Source: Eumeta japonica
Taxonomy: Eukaryota > Arthropoda > Insecta > Lepidoptera > Psychidae
Assembly (NCBI GenBank): GCA_005406025.1
Contig: BGZK01000100.1
Location: forward strand, 682,001 to 746,000
DNA: 64,000 nt
Reading direction: 5' to 3'
Part shown: piece after piece, positions 36,070 to 47,109 of the stretch
Layout of the letters: each line of letters begins with the position of its first letter
Position numbering within the stretch: position 1 is the stretch's first letter
The notes under the pieces: model-generated
What the model was told of the DNA's origin: nothing
Seen by the model: the letters and a program-made list of their open reading frames with translations, nothing else
Databases searched by the model: none
Position numbers and translations under genes: made by a program

Positions 36070-37940
36070 TATATGAAAATAGTGTTTTTTCGTTGTGCTT
36101 CTTTTAATAATTTGGGATAAGTCAGTTGCATTTTTGGGCATTGAGAGAGGAAAAAAAGCATGAAACGAGGATATTAAAAGAAATCCGCGCGTTAAAAGCT
36201 CATGTTTCGTTTCATTGAAGTGTTGTCGCTCCAATGTTGTCGTTCGTACACTATCCAAATGTAGCTTTCAAGACCGAAAATATAATATAATCTAGTCTAA
36301 GGATATTTAATTTTGTATCGTATGCGTATGCCTAAAATTTCAGGTACGAATAATGCTCACGCATCACCAGAGTATTCACTTTTCTTTGCAGGAATCCTCG
36401 CGGGTCTCGTCACGCTGAGTACACTCACACAGACAACACGAGGCAGTAAACATGCTTGCGGTCCACAGCAAAACATTTATATTTTGTTCATGGAACAGAT
36501 TAAGACTTCCTAGACTTGAATTTTGTCTATTCTGTCTAATCTGCTTTCTTAAACAGAGAAGGACTTTGTGATTGTAGTTTCTTCTGCTAAGTTTATGCAT
36601 AAAAATGTTGTACAACAGCTATTCATTTTTAAAAACGGTATCGTAGTAAAGAACTGTAGCCCATATTACTTATTTACATATTTTGAAACTCTGCATTATA
36701 TTTTACATGAAATAGATTGCATCCCAACATTAATGAAAATGAACTTTTTTCAATGTCTCCCAAAAATTAAATTTTTTTTCTCAATGTTATTTATAATTTT
36801 TTTTTTAAGATATCATTTAGGAAGCTGTCAAAAAACATTACGAGCAATAAAACTTTCTAAGCCAACATCTCTTTGATCAATTTATTTTAATTAACATAAG
36901 GATTGCCGAAGTAAGGTTATAGAATATATTAATCCAGATATTACATTTTGATTGGTACAAAATTTTTAACATCAACAAAGATTGAATTCATGTAAACAAA
37001 TACTACAACTTTTTCATCTGCAATTTCATAAAGATTTGTCTAATTTAATTCTTATTATGTAAATTCTCGAGTACTAAACGTACTAAAGTTGGCATTATAT
37101 GACATATCTTTTAATATGGATATAGTTTTTGAGTCGATATCCCCAACCTCGACCGCAAGGTGCGCACATCACTAGTTTGTTTTGTGTTCCCGTACCACGT
37201 CGACATTATCGCGCGCTAAGTGAAAGTAAACCGTCTAACATTTATTTATTGATTGCGAATTGCGAATATATAGATATATGTTAAGGTCCACTAACGCGTA
37301 TTTTTCATTTCTTTATAAATAATTTATTACCAGAACCACTCATAAAAATATGCATTCCTTATGTATTATTTCAGACTTTCCAAAAGTCATAATTATGTCC
37401 TTTTTGTATTGATGTAGTATGTTCGTATATAATATTGATTACAAAAATTACATATTTTGTTAGGAATAAAAGAGAAAATAATGATATTTATTAATTTTTT
37501 AGTAACAATACACAAAAACTACACACTTATGTCACGAGATACCTAATATTATTATTTTTATACGATAGACATCCTAAATCTGAGAACGTCTTTGTAGCAT
37601 TGCCACTGGCTTAGGATTTGGAATTGCTTGAAAAGTGCATAGAACTGATTTTCAGTCAGGGCATTTATCAACCAGGTAAGAACACCGCACTAGGCACACA
37701 TTTATGATAAACTGCTGTCTAACATTTCACATTTTATTAAAGACACCTACATGTATATTTATAAATTTTATAAAGGATTTTATAAAATTTATAAAATTAC
37801 AAAATATTTTATAAAATGCATAAATTTTATAATAGATTTTATAAAAGACGAAGTTTTTGAGCTTCGGTCAAATTTTAAGGTATCCACCGAATACAAAGGT
37901 TCTTGACCGCTAAATGTTCATGAAGGATTTTGTGCACTTA
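36070..37940. other. Intergenic DNA
   Basis: Small GC-richer patches at 36340-36470 and 37140-37210. A low-complexity block of ATTTTATAAAA-like words lies at 37740-37855. No gene was recognised. Confidence 0.4.
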
Positions 37941-37965
37941 ACTCATACCGATGCCTAAGCTTATC

Positions 37966-38175
37966 CGAATGGTAGGTCAGTCTTTTGTCAGTCTCTATCG
38001 TGAGTCGCACTGCACTGATGTCTTCGGTGGTCACCGTAGAGGAACGTTCCTTACGCAAATCGTCAGTCGGATTAGTGCGACCCCGTTTAAACTCATTATA
38101 TCAGTTACAAATAGTGGCAAGGGATGGAGCTTTATTGTGAAAGGCGAAGTCTGTTGTAGCTTTCTTATTGGCTTA
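37966..38175 (-). pseudogene. Mariner transposase N-terminal (helix-turn-helix) fragment
   Basis: The minus strand reads QESYNRLRLS, then NKAPSLATICN, then a TGA at 38101-38103 where mariners have Trp, then YNEFKRGRTNPTDDLRKERS and STVTTEDISAVRLTIETDKR, ending LTYH. This is the paired HTH region of a mariner transposase, which binds the inverted ends. The catalytic domain is absent. A frameshift near 38133 and the stop show it is dead. Its wording (RGRTNPTDDLR) differs from that of the mariner at 60.9 kb, so two mariner lineages are present. Confidence 0.85.
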
Positions 38176-38329
38176 AATGGCAACGAAAGTTTTGGAAAAT
38201 CATTGTACGAAAAATATACCCACGTTATATTCAAATTGACGTTACATAAGCAATTTTTAACTTCCCGCTAAGAAAATTGAAAATTTTCGAAAATCGGGAC
38301 GTTATTGGTTTTCTCCCGTTTTTATAAAA

Positions 38330-38990
38330 TCGAGTTTTCATCAGATCTTGATGTTTTGAGGTCCAAGAGAGCTCCCCTAACGATTTTGCGATGATGTATG
38401 TGTGTATGTAAATCTTTTATAACTTTTAAATGACTAAACCGATTAGAACCAAACTTTGACATTCCAAAGCATTCTATCAAATTTAAATTTTCTGAAAATT
38501 TGAACTGATTCGGATAGATAGGTTTCAAGACTTTAAAAAAAACTATTAAGATTTTTTTAAAATGTGGTTTTTTAGAATGACTTTTTAACAGCTCTACCGA
38601 TCGATTTAAAAAGCTAATCAACTGTTAACATTAAAAACCACCTCGACCGCCGCCGGGCCGGTGAAAATCGGATGATTCGTTTGCAAGATATCGCGTGCGC
38701 GTGCGTATGTGCGTGCGTGTGTGTTCGCGCTGGTATGCGTGCTTGTGTGTGAATGTATGTAAACATCTTATAACTTTTGAACAGCTTACTCGACTGAAAC
38801 TAAACTTTACTATTTCAAAGAATTTCATCAAACCTAGATTTACTGAAAATTTGAACCGATTCGGATAAATAGATTTCAAGAAATTAAAAAAAAACTTAAG
38901 AATTTTTTTAATTGTGGTTTTTTAGAATAACTTTTAAAGAGCTTTACTTATCGATTAAAAAAACTTGTTAGATTCGTTCGCGAGATATCA
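38330..38990 (+). repeat. Two diverged tandem copies, about 350-bp period
   Basis: Block 38400-38620 and block 38750-38965 share, in order, TAACTTTT..A, GACTaAAccGATT, AAACTTT, CAAAGaATTtcATCAAA, CTGAAAATTTGAACcGATTC, GGATAaATAG and TGTGGTTTTTTAGAATgACT-type words. A (GT/GC)-rich microsatellite at 38695-38750 separates them. A family of LINE-like tail repeats is likely. Confidence 0.75.
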
Positions 38991-38999
38991 TGAACGAAA

Positions 39000-39621
<622 letters not shown>

Positions 39622-39707
39622 AGTATGGGGACCTCCTTTAATTTTTTACTTTTTCGAATTTTGTCTGTGGCTGCTAGTTACAAATATTATTACAAACTAA
39701 TATTTTT

Positions 39708-40555
39708 CAAGTATTTTGCAAGTGGATGCTCGTTTCAAGATCTTTCGTATAGATTTAGATGTGGTGTTTCTTGCAATAAGTGAAATAATAAGGAACGTGT
39801 CAATTAATATTTGGAACCTCATGAAAGACGTTTACATTCCAGAGCTTACAGAAGAAAGATGGAAAAGCTGATGATTTAAAAAAAAAAATTTTTATTTCAA
39901 AATTGTATATCAGAATTATCAAATCAAAAAATAGTGATTCGTCTCACTATAATTATAAAAAAAAATCTACAACTTTATTAGCCCGTTTGTGACAGTATTA
40001 TAAGTTTACTTTTGTTGGCTTTGGGAGTGTGAACGACATACGGACTTTGAAAAATGAATATTTTGAAGAAACACTTGTACAAAAAACTTCAAGACAAAAC
40101 ATTAAATATTCTGGCGCCGACAGCAATCGTAAATACTGGGACTAAATTACTACACGTATTTGTAGCAAACGAAGCCTTTTGTTTGGCTCATAATGTGCTT
40201 ACGGTCGTATCCAGGAACAAATCTTCCTCAGAAAAATAAAGTTTTTAATTATCGTTTGTCAGATATAAGGAAATATGATGGATTTGCTTTAGGCATACTA
40301 ACAAATAATTGGAAATTATTACATAGACCGATTAACGTATTTTTGAACTTTTCAAAGGACGTGATAAAAGCATGTTTTATGTTACACAATTTTGTACGAG
40401 AAAAACGTGAATATGTATTCGAAGATATTTTAACTGATAATATGGCATCATCTAGAGGAAGAGAAACATTTTCCTCTAAATTAGCTAGAAATAAATTCGC
40501 GTACTACTTTATAAGCAATGAAGGTAGTGTTCAATGCCAATTTGATTACACATAA
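39708..40555 (+). pseudogene. PIF/Harbinger transposase, broken
   Basis: Pieces of a Harbinger (DDE_Tnp_4) nuclease lie in order on the plus strand. First KYFASGCSFQDLSYRFRCGV; after a frameshift near 39765, ISEIIRNVSINIWNLMKDVY then IPELTEERWKS and a stop. Then NYKKK...QYYKFTFVGFGS near 39950-40035, then LLHVFVANEAFCLAHNVL (to about 40198); after a frameshift, LRSYPGTNLPQKNKVFNYRL, LGILTNNWKLLHRPINV and VIKACFMLHNFVREKREYVF, ending ...SNEGSVQCQFDYT and TAA. The stretch between ERWKS and NYKKK, which should hold the first catalytic Asp (DGKH type), is degraded. At least three frameshifts or stops make it dead. Inverted ends and 3-bp target duplications were not located. Confidence 0.85.
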
Positions 40556-40819
40556 AAAGTCTATACTGTATAACTGAACTTTAATGTAAGAATTAAAATG
40601 TAATAAAAATGACTAACCAATTTCATTTCGTTTCTTTTTAGATTAATTTTCGAAAACAAAATTTTCATCGCAAATCGTTGCCGTAAATCATAATCTTTAT
40701 AAATCCACATACGTTCATATTTTCTTACAAAATTGTAATCTTCCCCCATTTCGCATTCCTTTGCGTGAATGCGCAATTATAAACAAGCAACTGACGTTAA
40801 TGCCACAAAATAAGTACGT

Positions 40820-40834
40820 CGACGGCCGCCGTCG
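40820..40834. repeat. 15-bp palindrome CGACGGC-C-GCCGTCG
   Basis: A perfect dyad with a single-base centre just left of the compound minisatellite. It shares the GCCGTCG word with the 22-bp interspersed units of that array. Confidence 0.8.
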
Positions 40835-40846
40835 GCGCAGACAGCT

Positions 40847-41962
40847 GAAAGTCAACACTTGTCGGCGTAGGTCGACTGCTACTGTCGAGCGCGCTGTCTG
40901 ATGCAAGTCACCACTTGTCGGCGTAGGTCGACTGCTGCCGTCGATCGTGCTGACTGCCGCAAGTCAACACTTGTCGGCGTAGGTCGACTGCTGCAAGTCA
41001 ACACTTGTCGGCATAGGTCGACTGCTGCAAGTCCACACTTGTCGGCGTAGGTCGACTGCTGCAAGTCAACACTTGTCGGCGTAGGTCGACTGCTACTGTC
41101 GAGCGCGCTGTCTGATGCAAGTCACCACTTGTCGGCGTAGGTCGACTGCTGCAAGTCAACACTTGTCGGCATAGGTCGACTGCTGCAAGTCCACACTTGT
41201 CGGCGTAGGTCGACTGCTGCAAGTCAACACTTGTCGGCGTAGGTCGACTGCTACTGTCGAGCGCGCTGTCTGATGCAAGTCACCACTTGTCGGCGTAGGT
41301 CGACTGCTGCCGTCGAGCGTGCTGACTACTGCAAGTCAACACTTGTCGGCATAGGTCGACTGCTGCAAGTCCACACTTGTCGGCGTAGGTCGACTGCTAC
41401 TGTCGAGCGCGCTGTCTGATGCAAGTCACCACTTGTCGGCGTAGGTCGACTGCTGCCGTCGAGCGTGCTGACTACTGCAAGTCAACACTTGTCGGCATAG
41501 GTCGACTGCTGCAAGTCCACACTTGTCGGCGTAGGTCGACTGCTGCAAGTCAACACTTGTCGGCGTAGGTCGACTGCTGCCGTCGAGCGTGCTGACTGCC
41601 GCAAGTCAACACTTGTCGGCATAGGTCGACTGCTGCAAGTCCACACTTGTCGGCGTAGGTCGACTGCTGCAAGTCAACACTTGTCGGCATAGGTCGACTG
41701 CTGCAAGTCCACACTTGTCGGCGTAGGTCGAATGCTGCAAGTCAACACATGTCGGCATAGGTCGACTGCTGCCGTCGAGCGTGCTGACTGCCGCAAGTCA
41801 ACACTTGTCGGCATAGGTCGACTGCTGCAAGTCCACACTTGTCGGCGTAGGTCGACTGCTGCAAGTCAACACTTGTCGGCATAGGTCGACTGCTGCAAGT
41901 CCACACTTGTCGGCGTAGGTCGAATGCTGCAAGTCAACACATGTCGGCATAGGTCGACTGCT
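40847..41962. repeat. Compound minisatellite: 27 x 34 bp + 9 x 22 bp
   Basis: A hand parse gives 27 copies of a 34-bp unit (core ACTTGTCGGCRTAGGTCGAC) and nine 22-bp inserts of two kinds (one TGTCGAGCGCGCTGTC-like, one GTCGAGCGTGCTGACT-like) between them. 27x34 + 9x22 = 1116 bp, exactly the span, so no unit has gained or lost a base. The 34-bp units come in variants (GTCAACAC+CATA, GTCCACAC+CGTA, GTCAACAC+CGTA, GTCACCAC+CGTA) in a non-random order: the GTCACC variant always follows the first insert kind, and the CATA and GTCCAC/CGTA variants alternate. Open frames through the array (minus strand) are by-products of the repeat. Confidence 0.95.
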
Positions 41963-41964
41963 GT

Positions 41965-42925
41965 CGTCGCGCGTGCTAACGGCAAGCGGGTTCATGTGAC
42001 GTTTCTTACAACTGCAAAAACGACGTTCGTCTGTACAAGCCCTAAATAGTCAATTACAAAAATTTTACGTGTTTACGCGTCACGTGTTTACTTTTTCCTG
42101 TAAAATATGAAAATTTTTTAAGCTCGAGAATTTGTTGAAAATTTTATTGTTTCAGGTCTAGAAAATGGGTATGTGAAATTGCGCGTCTACTGATTAACAA
42201 TTCTTCTTATTATCATAGTACGCGTGGCGTTTATGCGTAGATTATCAATGATACACGAAGATAGCTATCGATTGCCATGTAGTAAATGTTACGTAGAAGG
42301 TACACAGTATGCGTGTGGTGTGCGTATGACGTATTTGATAGAGAAATTACGAACGATTCTTCCTTTTAATTGCCGGTTCAAGTTGAAGAAATCTTTCAGT
42401 TTTCGTCCGAATCAGAATAATTTGCTCACCGTGCGTAAACAAGTTTACTTCAACAAATAATTAAAATAGTGCATCGTACAACTGTAAGTATTGGTTTATA
42501 AAGGACACTTCACGCCTATTGGTTGCGGCGTAAAAATACGTCAATCTTGAACTTGTTATTAGTAATGAAGTTGATGATACAGTTGTACATGTGTCTTCGG
42601 CAATATTTATCTACGAGATCTATAAGCATATTCACCCACCCGACATATAATGATCATTGGAATCGGTCCATATACTGATGTTTGATGTAGAGATCGGAAT
42701 AGAAATTGGATGTCTTTATCATTATTAATACCTGAAAATATTATGATCTATTATTTATAGATAATATCTATCACAAAAGTTTAATTTCTAGCAATAACCA
42801 CTTAAAACTTCTCGCAAAACTTGTGCCGGATATCAAATTTTCCTCGATGCCGGCCCAAAAGTAAAGATATATATTTCACGAAAAAGTTTCAGAAAAACGA
42901 TTAAGGGCCGAGAACAAACTGCGGT
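41965..42925. other. Right flank of the minisatellite, unassigned
   Basis: A 78-codon plus frame at 42224-42460 has three cysteines and basic residues, but I recognise no domain. It could belong to the accessory part of the Harbinger element or be chance. A short GGTCC..GATCGG-like tract is near 42660-42710. Confidence 0.3.
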
Positions 42926-42929
42926 CCGT

Positions 42930-43065
42930 TACAATAATGTACATCGAGATTTGTACGCACCCTCGGCAGGGGGCGCAAACATCCGGGACCTCGCGGGCGA
43001 GGGGGCGGCGGATAGAGGGGCGGGCGGCGAGGGGAGAGGAGTTCCGGCTCATTGACTTTCAACAG
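42930..43065. other. G-rich, CpG-rich island
   Basis: Runs such as GGCAGGGGGCGC, GAGGGGGCGGCGG and GAGGGGCGGGCGGCGAGGGG: several G3-G5 runs close together on the plus strand, so a G-quadruplex is possible. Could mark a promoter or replication-related site. Confidence 0.45.
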
Positions 43066-43069
43066 TTGC

Positions 43070-43810
43070 CGCGCCATTATTATTCCAATGTATTCATACC
43101 AAATATTTTCGAGCGCTTTCCAATTTCTACCTGAGATGAATCAACCTGCTACGTGTTTCGGCGCGAAGCGGCTTGAAGTACATATAATACATCGGCGGGT
43201 TCTTTTTTTTTTCATAATATTTAATGGCCTTTGGATACAGGTCCTCGCAGCCGGCGGATACCTGAACGCCTTCGTTTCATTCATTTCAGTTGACTCCTTC
43301 GCATGAGCGAAAAAGGGTTAGCGCAAAACGACGTCTTTTTGTTCATTTAATGAGTTCGCTATTTGTCGATTTTCGTTTTTGATTTATTCTTCTGTTTTTA
43401 CATGAAAATGCTTAGAATAAAACTAAAGTAGTTCCAATATTTATAGCAGCATATTGCAACATACGTCTTAACATTAGCAATTGCTTATATGTGAAATTAT
43501 TAGAAAAAGCACCATTCGAGCATATTCATCGTAAGCAGAATTATGCAAAGTTTTTCTCCCCCACACTCCTATGCTTAGTAAGCACTAGTATTTATAATTT
43601 CTTTTTTGTTATTCGTGAGCCGCAGTTGTCAAGCGTAGAAATAAAGAATTTAACGACTGTAAAGGAACAAAAAGCTTGTTTAACATTTGTTTAAGTAACT
43701 TTTTATTTAAATATTATATTCCTAACATATGAACGTCATTTATTTAATTTTTTCTATTGAAATATCTGGAATTATTTCAACAGTGGCAAAATGGATCTAT
43801 TTTCAAACAT
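43070..43810. other. Intergenic DNA
   Basis: Nothing recognised; short frames lack domains. Confidence 0.4.
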
Positions 43811-43814
43811 TTTA

Positions 43815-44395
43815 GATGCAAAAGGGAAGATGCACAGTTGCTTAATATTTTAACATCGAAAAGCGGCTCAAAATGTAAATGATTTTACAGTAGCAAAGAA
43901 AAACAAGAGAATAAATATTATTCATCGTCTGACATTGCAATCGAAAAATCATATGAAAAAGGTTCATTTTTAACGGCAAAGAACGATACAAGTACAAGAG
44001 GCAATCATTTTGTTACTGGAATATAAGAAGACATAATTTTTACAATTTGCACGTATTATTTTAAAACAATACATCTGTGGAGTCCGATCGGTATAATATT
44101 ATTACGTCTTTTTCTTTATTATTTTTTTTTGGTTTGAATGTATGAACAGAATTATATGATATTTTATGCAAAGTAAAATTTAATGTAGTATCAATATTAC
44201 CGTATCGATTGAAGTACACATTATATAACTTGACAAGTTCGAGGGCGTGTAGAGCATAGAATACAAATATTTATTATTGTTTATATCATAAAATAAAGTG
44301 ACGATTCATTAAACATTAATATATTATTTGATGAAAAGCAGTATATTATATACTGTGTCACTGTAATCTGTTAAAAAACAAATCGAAATATAAGT
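43815..44395 (+). repeat. Diverged roughly 600-bp repeat, copy 2 (partner at 26165-26790)
   Basis: Same block order as copy 1: GGGAAGATGCACAGTTGC, TTATTCATCGTCTGACATTG, AAGGTTCATTTTTAACGG, GGTATAATATTATTACG and GATTCATTAAACATTAATAT, then TTAAAAAACAAATCGAAATA. Same orientation as copy 1, about 17.6 kb away. Confidence 0.75.
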
Positions 44396-44399
44396 CATA

Positions 44400-45055
44400 A
44401 AAATTTCCTTGTGAATAGATTTAATTTATAAAAGAAGTTAGATTTAATACAATTGATGTAAGCGAGCAAGCAATTAGAGGACTCTGAACATGCTTTACGC
44501 TTTCGAGCATAGACAGGTGGGGTTGTCGTATCTTCAAATCAGAATATACTAAACTTTGCAGAAAAATAACGTACTTAAAGTAAATAAATATTACTAACGT
44601 AACCATTATTCATACTCGCCTGTTCTCCATGACATCAATAATAACCAAAGCAAAAGGTTCAGGAAATGAAATCCTATATATATACGGGTTTTTACATAAG
44701 CACGATCTTTATATACCGTATGTAAATGATAATGCGTATGGGTCATATGAAAAGTGAATTAAATCGCAATGAATAAGTCTGTAAAGGTAGTTTGAGGTGA
44801 GAATGTAGGCATGAAGCAAGAAATGTAAATGGAACCACGAACCTATTGTAATGTACAGTTCGGCACGTTTTTAATGGGCCGTTGTCCTATACAAACACTA
44901 CGGCCCAGTAGATCCTTTCAAAGGTTATTGTAGGCGTTATGTAAGGTAAACGTTTTTTACAGTTCTTAAACTGTTCATGAGTTAATTCTTATATTCATAA
45001 ACATATCGTATGAATTATAGGAAAAGCATATATAACATACAAACAACGAACTCTC
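44400..45055. other. Intergenic DNA
   Basis: Nothing recognised apart from AT-rich spacer. Confidence 0.4.
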
Positions 45056-45059
45056 GATG

Positions 45060-45690
45060 TAAAGGCTCTATTTGCATTGTCCAAATACGGAACCCTAATC
45101 ACGATAGAAGTCGCGGAGCACGCTGGGCTAACTAAGAATAGACCCGCAATACTGTCACCAAATCAATACGCTTCAATCGAAAGCCGTCGACCTTTCATAT
45201 CGCGAAGGTCGTCAATCTTGTTACATAATACGGCAACACCGCCCGCCCATCCTGCAAGTGGCCGCGTCTGGGCGGCACGGAGAGGAATGGGTTGACTCTT
45301 AAAGGTTTTCGTCCGATTCGATAGGATAAGAGAGCGCCCCGGGAATCGAATGCGTGACCCCGCCCATTACAATACGGCCTCGTTTTAATCGAGTCCCGGG
45401 GCAATTCATCTTATTCTTTTCCATGAATAATATCAACAATCCTTCAGCGGCGCTGCCGTATATTTTTTGGTTTCTCATGAAATATTTATGCCTCTCGCTG
45501 TCTGGTGCGTATCGCCGTTTGGAAGGACTAATATCTGCTCGCCGCTTTGCTCGCGTGAGAATCCCGATTATATTGCCGGTGGTTATTATGCGAATGGCTA
45601 AGAAGGAGAGTAACGTCTGCCGGATTTATGCCATCTGGTAAATGCGTAACCGACAATACAATTATGCCATTTGACGTCTGTCATCAATTT
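45060..45690. other. GC-rich island
   Basis: GC- and CpG-rich, with overlapping chance frames on both strands (45077-45295, 45195-45404, 45354-45641), none with a recognisable domain. Candidate regulatory island or untranslated exon. Confidence 0.4.
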
Positions 45691-45698
45691 GAAGAGTT

Positions 45699-45795
45699 GT
45701 CCACGCCAGCTAGGGTACAGGTTAAGTTAATGACTGTTGTCAGCATAACAACGTCCGCGACCGACGACCGACGGCTTAATCTGTTCTGCAAGGTA
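45699..45795 (+). repeat. Dispersed repeat 'GTCCGCGACCG', copy C
   Basis: TCCACGCCAGC, GTTAATGACTGTTGTCAGCA, AACGTCCGCGACCGACGACC and GACGGCTTAATCTGTTCTGC follow the order of copies A and B. GACCGACGACCGACGG is an internal small duplication private to this copy. Confidence 0.6.
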
Positions 45796-45984
45796 AGGAC
45801 TGAAACGGTTCAATTTAATTGAAAAGTTGTCGACCAATTTCCAAAAAAAAAATCTGTATAAATAGATTGCTATATAACAGATTAATAATATATGGTACAT
45901 GTATCTATTTATATAAATCGTTTTAATACTTAAGAGAACAGAAATAGGATTCAACTTGTAAGTGGTGCTAGAAGCAAAACGGAT

Positions 45985-46170
45985 ATCACTAGACCAATAT
46001 CGAAATTCGAACCGAATTCAAAACTAAGAATATGACCGTGATCGGAATTAAGAGCCGTATCAGGTTAGTAATCTAGAGCGGAATTTAGACCGAAAACGTA
46101 AGTGGAACAGGAATAGGGTCGACAACGGGATCTAAATTTGCAGTCTGATTGTAAACGGGCGTGGGATGGG
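45985..46170 (+). repeat. GAATCGGGATCGG-like degenerate tract
   Basis: Words such as ATCGAAATTCGAACCGAATT, GACCGTGATCGGAATTAAGA and GGAACAGGAATAGGGTCG form a degenerate tract like those in the 16.4, 20.2, 29.9, 32.9 and 53.0 kb repeats. Confidence 0.5.
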
Positions 46171-46259
46171 ACCGATGTAAGTATTAAAGAAATATATATT
46201 TCCGTGAAGGCGAAGCCACGCGTGACTCCTAGTTTTGAACGTAGTCAGTTATTGAGTTT

Positions 46260-46700
46260 AAATATTAACGCGCTATTTGGTGCAGTCAAAGTCGAGCGGC
46301 GCGAGAGCTACTGTTCTGATTCAGCGGAAGGGATTAAAAGAGGATGCGTGTGGCGGCGCGACAGCCGGATCGGGGTTGTCTTCGCTCATGCGCGTAGATG
46401 TGATGGTGAAAAAATATAATAATATCTTCCGACATATATACACAGCACCGTCTGGTCCTAAACTAAGCAACGAGACTTGTACTATGGGTACCAGGCAGTT
46501 GATATACTACATACATATTTTTTGACGTGACAACGTCTTAAATTAGGTTGCGGCTGGGAGTCACTTATGAAAAAGGTGTAACGCTCGGTAACGTAACGAT
46601 GAGTCACCGAACGAGAGAGAGGCCCGCCGAATGCCTTGCGTCTCTCTCCCACTCAACTATGATCGGTCTGCCGCGCGCTAGAGAATTAGTGCATAGTATT
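46260..46700. other. GC-richer island with small hairpin
   Basis: CpG-rich. GAGAGAGA at about 46612 and TCTCTCTC at about 46640 form an 8-bp stem. No domain in the frames. Confidence 0.35.
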
Positions 46701-46993
46701 GCAAGTTATTGTATGTATATTTGTATATAAATACGTATGTTGTGTAAAGGTAAAAATAAAATTAATCGAGATTCTTTGTATAAATTAATGTTTTAAATAT
46801 AATTCTTTGTATAAATAAATGTTTTAAATTGTTACTACATCCTTCTTCCTACTATACGAATGAATATTCACATTAAAATGATTTTACCATTCAAAGTCGT
46901 TGTCACGTAAAACTTTCGCCCGTATACCGACTTTACAGGCAACCAAATTTTTTTTGTAAATATATACGTGTAATCCATAGAAACACCTAGATT

Positions 46994-47039
46994 CAAGACA
47001 AACATTAATTTTTAATCAAATAAATAAATGTTTGTCTTG
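46994..47039. repeat. 46-bp hairpin next to the SINE
   Basis: CAAGACAAACATT (46994-47006) is the exact reverse complement of AATGTTTGTCTTG (47027-47039), enclosing an A/T-rich loop of 20 bases. It abuts the 3' side of the tRNA-like SINE head. Confidence 0.85.
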
Positions 47040-47040
47040 T

Positions 47041-47108
47041 GCGGGAATCGAACCCACGACCCCCGCGCGACAGCTAGGGTCACTACCACTGCGCCAATCA
47101 GGCAATCA
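47041..47108 (-). mobile_element. tRNA-derived SINE head
   Basis: On the minus strand the A box TGGCGCAGTGG (47096-47086) and the B box GGTTCGATTCC (47054-47044) of RNA polymerase III are both intact, 31 bases apart, inside a tRNA-like segment starting GCCTGATTGGCGCAGTGGTA. The acceptor stem does not close as in a functional tRNA, and this head is common in lepidopteran SINEs. Not a translated product. Confidence 0.8.
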
Positions 47109-47109
47109 A

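Noticed and set aside
35823..36161. 112-codon minus-strand frame as a gene
   Set aside because: No domain, and an equally long overlapping frame exists in another phase.
37951..38271. Plus-strand frame of 106 codons
   Set aside because: It is the shadow of the minus-strand mariner HTH fragment.
40847..41962. Repeat-spacer pattern resembling a CRISPR array
   Set aside because: The 'spacers' themselves repeat, many units have no spacer, the DNA is eukaryotic and there are no cas genes.
40879..41995. Minus-strand frames with repeated QQSTYADKCGLAAVDL-type peptides
   Set aside because: They are produced by reading a 34-bp repeat in rotating frames; the repeat length is not a multiple of three and the 22-bp inserts shift the frame.
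47041..47108. tRNA gene on the minus strand
   Set aside because: The A and B boxes fit, but the acceptor stem does not pair properly and the segment matches a common SINE head.
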